From an uncultured Butyricicoccus sp. (GTDB lineage: Bacteria; Bacillota; Clostridia; Oscillospirales; Butyricicoccaceae), in assembly GCF_944381005.1 (NCBI RefSeq), contig NZ_CALWJM010000001.1, forward strand, positions 217,400 to 281,399: 64,000 bases of DNA, read 5' to 3'. A program made the position numbers and the translations under genes. Numbering within the stretch: the stretch's first letter is position 1; the number at the start of each line of letters is the position of its first letter. Below the pieces are notes generated by a model. That model searched no databases. It was not told where the DNA came from and worked only from the letters and a program-made list of their open reading frames with translations. Positions 34,952 to 42,454 of this stretch are shown in pieces.

Positions 34952-37891
34952 ATGAGACACCCCCTTCTTACCCGCCTTGTCTGTGCGGGCCTGTCCGCCG
35001 TCCTTACCGTCGGTGCGGCTGGTGCCTCGCTCATTGAGGGTGGGTTCACCTATTCATTCCGTATTGGCGTGGGCACGACTTATTCCAACACCTACGCCAT
35101 CAACTCGGCTGGCACCCAACGTGCCAACGCCATCGAGTACAAGCCCTCGTCCGACGTCTCCCCCATCGGTGTACGTTCGGGCACTCAATTCTATGGCAAC
35201 AAAAAAACGTTGTCTCAGGCGGCTGCCGGTCTGGAAAGTCAGGGCTATGATGTCATTGGCGGCATCAATGCCGATTTCTTTTCAACTGAAAACGGCATTC
35301 CGACCGGTCTGGTCGTAGATAACGGCCGCATCATCGCCTGCAACACTTGGCAGAGTGCAGTCGGCTTCCGTGCTGACGGTTCGGCGCTCATCGGGCAGCC
35401 GGTCACGTCCATCACGGTTTCAGGCGCTTCGGGTAATGTGGGCGTGTACGGCTACAACAAGACCCGCACGTCTGTCGGCCTGTATCTGCTCGATTCCTAT
35501 TATTACAGCCAGACCCGTTTTTCTACCCCCGGACAAAGCATCATTCTGGAGTATGAAAACAAAAGTGACCTGCGCATCAGTCAACCGGCAAAGTTTAAGG
35601 TCGTAGGCAAGGTGTCCGGCTCGGAATCGTTCGCCATTGGGGAAAATCAGATGATTTTGACCAAGCGCGACGACTGTAAATCGGCTTGGATTGACTACCC
35701 GGTGGGCGAAGAACTCACCATCACATTCAATTCTATGACTGCTGGCTGGGATTCGGTCAAGTATGCGGTCGGCGGTAAGACATTGGTGACCAATGGCCAG
35801 TCTACGCCCACCTCTATCGACCGCGCTTCTGCCAACTGCGCCCGCACTGCGGTCGGCACCAAGCCCGATGGCACAGTCGTACTGTTTGAAGTGGATGGCG
35901 AATCCTCTTACAGCCGTGGTCTGAACGCCAACGCACTGGCAGCCGAGATGATTGCCCGCGGCTGCACAACCGCTGTGTGTCTGGACGGCGGCGGCTCGTC
36001 CATGATGACCATTCAAAAGCCGGGTGAGAGCACCTCTAAACTCATTTCCAAACCGAGCGACGGTTCGGAGCGTAAGGTGTCCAACTTTGTCTTTCTGGTC
36101 AACAACAAAAAGTCGGATGGCGTGCCCACCTATCTTTACTTGGTACCGACTGCACGCTATGTCCTGCTCGGTGCGGACGTTTCGTTCAGCGTAACCGCAC
36201 TCGATGACGCTTCGGTCAAGACCGCACTGCCCGGTGATGTCACCTATACAGTTTCGGGTGGTTCTGGCTCGGCATCGGGCGGCGTGTTTACCGCCGGTTC
36301 TTCTGCTGGCCCAGTCACGGTCTACGCACAGTCTGGCGCAGCAACCGGTGATATGCAGCTTATGGTCATCGGTGATATTACCACCTCCACCATCACATCA
36401 GGCGGCAAGGAAGTTTCTTCGGTTTCGGTCGCCGCCGAACAGAGCATTGATTTAGATGCCACCGTTTCTTATAACGGCTTTGCCGTCGCATCACAGGATG
36501 ATGTGCTGCACTGGTCGGTCAAGGGCGATATCGGCACAGTTGACGCAAACGGCGTGTTCACCGGCACCAAGAAGGGTTCCGGCTCGGTTGTCATGTCCTA
36601 TGGCAGCTATTCCAAGTCCATTCCGGTCTCGGTCGGCATGGGTGCGCCCCAGCCGCTGACCACAATTGCAGACTTTGAGGACAACCAGCCGCTGACTGCC
36701 TCGGGTGAGGTTTCACTCAACCGCACCGAACAGGCCGATTCGGTTGCGCGCGGTTATGGCGCACTTGCCGCCACAGCCAATGGCAACGGCACCATCAGCT
36801 TGCCGCAAACCACTATAACCCAGACCCCCTCCTTGTCCATGTGGGCAAAGGTGGACGGTTCGGCGGCACTCACCGCCCTATTTACTGATGCTTCGGGCGA
36901 AACGCTTGAAGCCGCATTGACTCCGGCTGTGGGTTCATCTTGGCAGTTCCTGTCCTGCAAGGCGCCCGAAGGCGCTCAGACACTCACCGGCCTGCGCGTC
37001 AGCGGAAACGGCACCCTATATCTTGACCATATTCAGGTCAGTGAAGCCGCCCCCCTATCCACCAGTGCGCCCGCGATTACGTTCACCTCTGCCCCGACCA
37101 CCGCTTCGGTTGGAGATTCTGTGACCGTGACCGCTAAAATCACGCAGGAGCACGACCAATACCCAGTTCGCACAGCCAATGTCAAGGCATATATCAACGG
37201 CACGCTGAGCTCAGCCAAGTACAGCGAATCGTCGGCTTCCATATCGGTTCCCACCGGTCAACTTGGTGCCGGTCTGCATACCGTGGTCATTGAAGCCGCT
37301 GACGATGCGGGCAACCTGTCCCGTCAGGCGGTCACCATCACCGTAGGCAAAAACAATACGCACGCTTTCGTAGATACCAGCAAAAGTTGGGCTGCCGACT
37401 ACATCGACCGCCTTTCGGCGCGTGGTATTATGCAAGGCTCGACCGTGGACGGAAAAAAATATTATTATCCCAATTCCAACCTAAAGCGCGGTGAGTTTGC
37501 CGCTATGATGGCGCGCACGCTCGGTCTGGACACGTCGTCCACCGAGGGACTGGACTTTGTTGACAATGACGACATTCCGAGCTGGGCACGCGGCCCGATT
37601 GCCGCCTGTGTACGCGCCGGTTTGATGGCTGGTTCCTCGACCGGACGCTTTAACCCCAACTCTAACATCACCCGTGCTGAAGTCATGACGGTCATTTCGC
37701 GCAGTCTGCCGCGCGGCTATGTGCCCAGCTCCAAGACCTACACCGACCAGTCGGAAATCCCCGATTGGGCACTGACCCATGTACAAACCGTGACCGCCAT
37801 CGGTCTGGTCGGCGGCTATCGGGATGGTTCCATTCAACCCAATGCGCGTATCACTCGCGCCGAGATTGCCAAAATCTTCTGTTACCTGTAA
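34952..37891 (+). CDS. secreted NAGPA-like (DUF2233) phosphodiester glycosidase with SLH anchor
   Basis: 979-residue exported protein. A signal peptide (about 1-27) is followed by a NAGPA/DUF2233 domain (about 30-385) with GGINADFFSTENGIPTG and the family hallmark TAVCLDGGGSSMM. Then come Ig-like/BIG2-type beta domains (about 390-560), a carbohydrate-binding-like segment, another beta domain and three C-terminal SLH repeats (about 805-979: FVDTSKSWAADYIDRLSARG, VDNDDIPSWARGPIAACVRAG, PDWALTHVQTVTAIGLVGG). The family removes GlcNAc-1-phosphodiester-type decorations; the substrate here is unknown. SLH repeats would anchor it to secondary cell-wall polymer. Followed after 42 nt by a thioesterase gene. 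Confidence 0.88.
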   Translation: MRHPLLTRLVCAGLSAVLTVGAAGASLIEGGFTYSFRIGVGTTYSNTYAINSAGTQRANAIEYKPSSDVSPIGVRSGTQFYGNKKTLSQAAAGLESQGYDVIGGINADFFSTENGIPTGLVVDNGRIIACNTWQSAVGFRADGSALIGQPVTSITVSGASGNVGVYGYNKTRTSVGLYLLDSYYYSQTRFSTPGQSIILEYENKSDLRISQPAKFKVVGKVSGSESFAIGENQMILTKRDDCKSAWIDYPVGEELTITFNSMTAGWDSVKYAVGGKTLVTNGQSTPTSIDRASANCARTAVGTKPDGTVVLFEVDGESSYSRGLNANALAAEMIARGCTTAVCLDGGGSSMMTIQKPGESTSKLISKPSDGSERKVSNFVFLVNNKKSDGVPTYLYLVPTARYVLLGADVSFSVTALDDASVKTALPGDVTYTVSGGSGSASGGVFTAGSSAGPVTVYAQSGAATGDMQLMVIGDITTSTITSGGKEVSSVSVAAEQSIDLDATVSYNGFAVASQDDVLHWSVKGDIGTVDANGVFTGTKKGSGSVVMSYGSYSKSIPVSVGMGAPQPLTTIADFEDNQPLTASGEVSLNRTEQADSVARGYGALAATANGNGTISLPQTTITQTPSLSMWAKVDGSAALTALFTDASGETLEAALTPAVGSSWQFLSCKAPEGAQTLTGLRVSGNGTLYLDHIQVSEAAPLSTSAPAITFTSAPTTASVGDSVTVTAKITQEHDQYPVRTANVKAYINGTLSSAKYSESSASISVPTGQLGAGLHTVVIEAADDAGNLSRQAVTITVGKNNTHAFVDTSKSWAADYIDRLSARGIMQGSTVDGKKYYYPNSNLKRGEFAAMMARTLGLDTSSTEGLDFVDNDDIPSWARGPIAACVRAGLMAGSSTGRFNPNSNITRAEVMTVISRSLPRGYVPSSKTYTDQSEIPDWALTHVQTVTAIGLVGGYRDGSIQPNARITRAEIAKIFCYL

Positions 37892-37933
37892 AAATCCATT
37901 GTTTTCTATTGTTTGCAAAGGAGTTGTTTTGTT

Positions 37934-38398
37934 ATGGATTTTGTTCCCTATCGTCACAAGGTACAGTACTATGAAACCGATGGGATGCGCGTGGTACACC
38001 ATTCCAATTACATCCGCTTCATGGAGGAGGCGCGCTGCGACCTGATGGAACAGATGGGCTATCCCTACGGCCGTCTGGAAGCAATGGGGTTCGGTATCCC
38101 GGTGCTCTCTGTTCAGTGCGACTACAAACAGATGACGCGCTTCGGTGAAACACTGGTCATCGGGGTGGAAGTCACCGAACTCAGCCCCACCCGCATGACC
38201 GTGTGCTATGAAATCAGAGATGATGCCACCGGCAGCCTGCGCGCCACCGGTGAAACCCGGCATTGTTTCCTGTCCATCGCCGGTCGTCCCATTTCTCTCA
38301 AACGCGAAGCCCCGGAAGCCTTTGAATACTTCCGCCGTCTGCTGCTCGCAAGCGGCCATGAATCGGAGAAAGCGACCGACACTGCACAGACAGAATAA
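37934..38398 (+). CDS. acyl-CoA thioesterase (4HBT, YbgC/FadM type)
   Basis: 154-residue hotdog-fold thioesterase. The catalytic region VQYYETDGMRVVHHSNYIRFMEEAR carries the Asp typical of 4-hydroxybenzoyl-CoA thioesterases, followed by SVQCDYKQMTRFGETLVI. AAAGGAG precedes ATG 37934. It hydrolyses acyl-CoA or acyl-ACP thioesters; specificity is unknown. No promoter lies in the 42-nt gap after the SLH gene, so the two may be co-transcribed. Confidence 0.9.
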   Translation: MDFVPYRHKVQYYETDGMRVVHHSNYIRFMEEARCDLMEQMGYPYGRLEAMGFGIPVLSVQCDYKQMTRFGETLVIGVEVTELSPTRMTVCYEIRDDATGSLRATGETRHCFLSIAGRPISLKREAPEAFEYFRRLLLASGHESEKATDTAQTE

Positions 38399-38417
38399 AG
38401 TCACGCTAAAGAGAGCC

Positions 38418-38449
38418 AAAAAATCCTGCCCAACCAGGCAGGATTTTTT
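38418..38449 (+). terminator. intrinsic terminator of the thioesterase transcript
   Basis: AAAAAATCCTGCC, CAACCA loop, GGCAGGATTTTTT; perfect stem with T6. Confidence 0.92.
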
Positions 38450-38457
38450 GTTTGTAC

Positions 38458-38486
38458 TTGACTTTTTCCTATTTTTTCCGTATGCT
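38458..38486 (+). promoter_or_regulatory. promoter of the acetyltransferase gene
   Basis: -35 TTGACT (38458-38463), 17-nt spacer, -10 TATGCT (38481-38486), 35 nt before the ATG. Confidence 0.7.
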
Positions 38487-38521
38487 GAAACCGAACACCA
38501 AACAAGGAGATTTTAACCGAC

Positions 38522-39121
38522 ATGACCGAAAAAGAAAAACTTGAACAAGGGCTTTGGTATGATGCCAACTATGACCCCGAATTGCTGCGCGACCGCATGG
38601 CAGCCGAAGATTTATGCTTCGACCTCAATCAAACTCGCTTTTCCCAAACCGACGCGCGTGAAGCACTGCTGCGCAAACTCCTCCCGCATCTGGGCGAACG
38701 TGTAAACATCCTTTCCCCCTTTCACACCGATTACGGTACACGCTGCTTTATCGGTGACGACAGCTTTCTAAACCACGGCGCTTATCTGATGGACTGCGCC
38801 CCCATCACCATCGGCAAGCACTGCTTTATCGGCCCAAACTGTGGCATGTATACCGCTATTCATCCGCTGATTGCCGAAGAACGCAATCAGGGCTTGGAGT
38901 TGGCGCGCCCCATCACACTGGGCGATAACGTCTGGCTGGGCGGCGACGTGACCATTTTGCCCGGTGTGACCATCGGTTCGGGCAGCGTCATCGGCGCGGG
39001 CAGCGTCGTTACGCGCGATATACCTCCGAACGTTGTTGCTGTCGGCAACCCCTGCCGTGTGCTGCGTCCCATCACCGAACAAGACCGCATCGCACATTCT
39101 CTTCCCACTTCGGACAATTAA
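38522..39121 (+). CDS. maltose/galactoside-type O-acetyltransferase (hexapeptide repeat)
   Basis: 199-residue left-handed beta-helix acetyltransferase of the Maa/LacA/NodL family. The N-terminal maltose-acetyltransferase domain (KEKLEQGLWYDANYDPELLRDR) is followed by hexapeptide repeats: FHTDYGTRCFIGDDSFLNHGAYLMD, the catalytic His region GMYTAIHPL, and NVWLGGDVTILPGVTIGSGSVIGAGSVVTRDIP. Acetyl-CoA is the donor and a sugar the acceptor; physiological role unknown. Monocistronic. Confidence 0.92.
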   Translation: MTEKEKLEQGLWYDANYDPELLRDRMAAEDLCFDLNQTRFSQTDAREALLRKLLPHLGERVNILSPFHTDYGTRCFIGDDSFLNHGAYLMDCAPITIGKHCFIGPNCGMYTAIHPLIAEERNQGLELARPITLGDNVWLGGDVTILPGVTIGSGSVIGAGSVVTRDIPPNVVAVGNPCRVLRPITEQDRIAHSLPTSDN

Positions 39122-39128
39122 ATCAACA

Positions 39129-39161
39129 GCAAAAGGCACGGCAATATGCCGTGCCTTTTGC
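39129..39161 (+). terminator. bidirectional terminator between the acetyltransferase and GLUG genes
   Basis: GCAAAAGGCACGGCA (39129-39143) pairs perfectly with TGCCGTGCCTTTTGC (39147-39161), a 15-bp stem between convergent genes. Confidence 0.88.
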
Positions 39162-39181
39162 GTCTTGTCATTTTGTAGGTT

Positions 39182-42100
39182 TTACTCGGTTTTTTGCGGC
39201 TCTGCGGTTTTGGGTTCGGTGGCCTGCTGCTCTGGTGTATCATTATTCTGCACCGCTGCCCGTTCTTTCCGGCGCTTGCGGCGGCGATGAATCACTACAC
39301 CAATCATCAACACCAGCACAACACCCACGACACCCAATGCGATAAACAATGGCGTATTGTCCCGTTGCAGCACCAAAATCATGCCCTCAGAAGCGCCATC
39401 AAAAATCAGGTAACTGCCATCTTTGCGGCTGTCTATCATCTCACTTTGACCGTCCTTGCGCACAGCAACCGCTGTGCCATCGTCTCCGGCTTGCACATGC
39501 AGGGTCAGGGTATCGGGTACTGGTGCGTCGTCGTGTACTGCATAGGTATAAGCTGCAACCAGGCGGTATCCCTGTGGGATTTGTGTCGCTTCGGGTATCC
39601 ACTCCTGCACATCGATAGCCGCTTCGGGCGAGAATACCCCCTCAGCAAGCAAAGCTGGATGTGCTCCCGGCGATGCGACAGTTGACCGCAAATCGTCATA
39701 GATAGCGTAAACGGTCTGACTGCGCACCAGATGGGTCAAATCCGTTTGTTCCCACTTGCCATGTGTACCGCCGTCGGCCTGCGGCACTTCGGGCACTTGT
39801 GCCGGGTCAACGGCTCCGCCGTAAGATACAGGGATTTGTGCCACAGTTTGCCCATTGGCAACGAAGGTCACGCAAAATTCTACAAACTCGGCTGGAACAC
39901 CGTCCAGCTTTGCAAAAGTCGCAAAGTCTACGCCCTGTGTCTGTCCAGCATAGCTGATACCGTCCACGCCTGCGTACTCCTCCTGCAAGTAATAGTTGCC
40001 CGAAACCGTGCCCGATGCGCTGCCCGCGACGGCGCCCAGCTTTTCCCCTTCGCTGTCAAGGCGCGTCATCGCGCGGCAATTGACAATGTCGGTGCCCTGA
40101 CCGGCAATTCCACCCAGACTGTCGCCGCCGGTCACATCGACTTGCGCCGCACAGTTTTCAATTCGACTGCCAGACTGACCGGCAATGCCTCCCGCTAGTC
40201 CGCCGTTCTCGACTTCGACCGTACTTTTACTAACACATCCAATGGCCGCACCCAATTCCGAGCGGCCAAAAATGCCGCCAGCACACTCGTTCTTTGCCGT
40301 GATTGCACCGTCGTTGCGGCAATCGCGCACAGTTGCTTTGAGCAGTGCATGGGTGTCTACAATCAAATGTTCACTGCTTAGGTCAATATCTTGTTCGGGG
40401 TCGATATCCAGTTCGGGCGCAATCATACCAACAATGCCGCCCACATTGGCATCCGCCTGCACCGCTGCTGTATTGCGGCAGGCCGTCACGCGCCCTGGGC
40501 CACTGTCCGCCGTCGTGCTCGATATATCATCTACGGTCTTTTCGGGCACTTTGACCAGATTTTTGATGGCATCTTCCACCTGACTGAACGCGGTGAGAAT
40601 GGCTTGTGTGGTCGCGTGCAGGTCGGTGTTGGTTTCGCCTGCCCCGCTCGCCATCTGCCCTACGCGGTCGTTGAGAATGGTCAACTGTTCGTTCACATCG
40701 TTCATGGTCTGCTGCCCCTTGTCTCCTTGGATATCAGCATAACCGCGCAAAGTATTTTCTATCGTGCCTACACTTTCATTTATCTGCTGCAACCGGTTCA
40801 TTGTGTTGCTGCTATATGCCGTGGTATCGGCTTGTATGGTGTTTGCCAGTTGCTCCAGTCGGCTCAGTGCCTTGTTTGCATTGCGGAGCGAAACTTGAAT
40901 ATCGGTGTTAGACTGTGCAATACCCCAAAGCACATTGTCTGCCATGCGTTTCAGCGCGTCATTGGCCTGCCCGATGGCTTGTATTGCCGTTCGCACATGC
41001 CCAACCGGGTCAACCGTGCCCAAGTTGTCCAGCGCCTGCACCAGTTTTTGCAATTTTTCCTGTGCTGTACCGCTGCCCAGTGTGATATCTCCTACCGTCT
41101 GCACAAAGGTGCGCAAACGCTCCAATTCTTCTTTTGCGCTGCTCAGTTCGTCCTGCGCCTGTCCCACGGCCTCATGTACAGCTTGTGCCGCCGTGTCGAT
41201 TTCTTCAGTTGCGGTTGCAATGCCATTGGTCAGCGTATACGGCACATCCATTAAATTCTTGCGTGCGCGCTCCATCTGGCGGTTGACTTCCTCCAGATTT
41301 TTTCCAGTCTCGGCTAAAAAGCTGTCCGTGTCGTCAATCAGTCCGTCTAATACGCGGTTGATAGTCTGTGCATCGGTGTGTACGCTGGTCAACATCGTGT
41401 CGGCATCAGCAATGGCGGCACTACCCGCCGCGTGTGCCGTGTCCCGAATGGCGCTCAGTGCATCGTTCATCGCCTGTACATCGGCAACCGCATCTCCTGC
41501 TACACCCGAAACCTGATTGCTAAACTGGCTCATAAGTTCGCTCAAATTGTCCAGCGCATCATCCAGCACATCCAACGGTGAAGTGCCGTACTGCAAATCC
41601 ATGTACGGCTCAAACTGGCCGACAATGCCGCCTACGTCCTTTCGTCCATACACCTTGCCTTCATTAGTACAACTTGTGATAACGCCGTTGTGCGTGCCCA
41701 CAATACCGCCAGTGTTATATCCCACATGCGGATGCCCGATTTCGGCTTGATTGGTGCAGTTTTCCACTCGACCGGTCGATTTTCCAGTAATGCCGCCCGT
41801 GTTGGTTGCAGCCTGTTCGCCGTCGGTGTTGACCGTACCCTGATTGATGCAACCAGAAATCGTTCCCTCGCTGCGTCCGGCAATACCGCCCGCATTGGTG
41901 CTGGCTGTGACCGTCACGCGGCTGACACAATCGCGGATGATGCCGCTTGCCTCGTTGACACCGACCAGACCACCCACGCTTTCGTCACCGTCTACACTGC
42001 CCTCGGCTGCACAGGAAAAAATTGTGCCCTGATTGCGTCCGGCCAGTAATCCCAAACCGGACTTTGTGCCCTGCGGCGCCATCGTGCCCGAAACGGTTAG

Positions 42101-42454
42101 GCAGGAAATGGACGCACCCGGCTTGACATAGCGAAACAAGCCACGGTCGGAGCCTTTGCCCCGACTGTCATAGCCCGAAATGGTGTGATGTCCGCCGTCA
42201 AATGTGCCGCAGAATACCGGCACGACGACCGAACCATATCCCGACAAATCAATGTCGCGGTCGAGCACCACGGTCAATCCCTTGGAATAGGTATCCGTCG
42301 AACAACGCGCGGCGAACGCCTTAAATTCACTTGCGTTTGTAATATGTAAGGTATCGCTCTGTGCAGCCAGTGCCGCAAGCCCTGCCGCCGATGGCGTCAC
42401 CGACACGAGCAGAACAAGCGCCAGCGCGGTCAATCGTTTGATGTGCTGTTTCAT
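39182..42454 (-). CDS. large membrane-anchored surface protein: GLUG beta-helix split by a long coiled coil
   Basis: 1090 residues, not recognised as a named protein. A signal peptide (about 1-31) is followed by a beta-helix-like region (about 35-270) with GLUG repeats such as NAGGIAGRSEGTISGCINQG and NTGGIVGTHNGVITSCTNEG. Next is a long helical/coiled-coil region (about 290-650) rich in Ala, Asp, Gln and heptads. A second GLUG region (about 660-850) includes LAGGIAGQSGSRIENCAAQ. A beta repeat domain with VTFVANGQTVAQIPVSYGG, a further domain, one membrane helix (FIALGVVGVVLVLMIGVVI) and a basic cytoplasmic tail complete it. Its ATG overlaps the MMPL stop by 4 nt (ATGA), so the two are coupled. 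Likely an extracellular partner of that transporter, by inference. Confidence 0.85.
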   Translation of the reverse strand: MKQHIKRLTALALVLLVSVTPSAAGLAALAAQSDTLHITNASEFKAFAARCSTDTYSKGLTVVLDRDIDLSGYGSVVVPVFCGTFDGGHHTISGYDSRGKGSDRGLFRYVKPGASISCLTVSGTMAPQGTKSGLGLLAGRNQGTIFSCAAEGSVDGDESVGGLVGVNEASGIIRDCVSRVTVTASTNAGGIAGRSEGTISGCINQGTVNTDGEQAATNTGGITGKSTGRVENCTNQAEIGHPHVGYNTGGIVGTHNGVITSCTNEGKVYGRKDVGGIVGQFEPYMDLQYGTSPLDVLDDALDNLSELMSQFSNQVSGVAGDAVADVQAMNDALSAIRDTAHAAGSAAIADADTMLTSVHTDAQTINRVLDGLIDDTDSFLAETGKNLEEVNRQMERARKNLMDVPYTLTNGIATATEEIDTAAQAVHEAVGQAQDELSSAKEELERLRTFVQTVGDITLGSGTAQEKLQKLVQALDNLGTVDPVGHVRTAIQAIGQANDALKRMADNVLWGIAQSNTDIQVSLRNANKALSRLEQLANTIQADTTAYSSNTMNRLQQINESVGTIENTLRGYADIQGDKGQQTMNDVNEQLTILNDRVGQMASGAGETNTDLHATTQAILTAFSQVEDAIKNLVKVPEKTVDDISSTTADSGPGRVTACRNTAAVQADANVGGIVGMIAPELDIDPEQDIDLSSEHLIVDTHALLKATVRDCRNDGAITAKNECAGGIFGRSELGAAIGCVSKSTVEVENGGLAGGIAGQSGSRIENCAAQVDVTGGDSLGGIAGQGTDIVNCRAMTRLDSEGEKLGAVAGSASGTVSGNYYLQEEYAGVDGISYAGQTQGVDFATFAKLDGVPAEFVEFCVTFVANGQTVAQIPVSYGGAVDPAQVPEVPQADGGTHGKWEQTDLTHLVRSQTVYAIYDDLRSTVASPGAHPALLAEGVFSPEAAIDVQEWIPEATQIPQGYRLVAAYTYAVHDDAPVPDTLTLHVQAGDDGTAVAVRKDGQSEMIDSRKDGSYLIFDGASEGMILVLQRDNTPLFIALGVVGVVLVLMIGVVIHRRRKRRKERAAVQNNDTPEQQATEPKTAEPQKTE

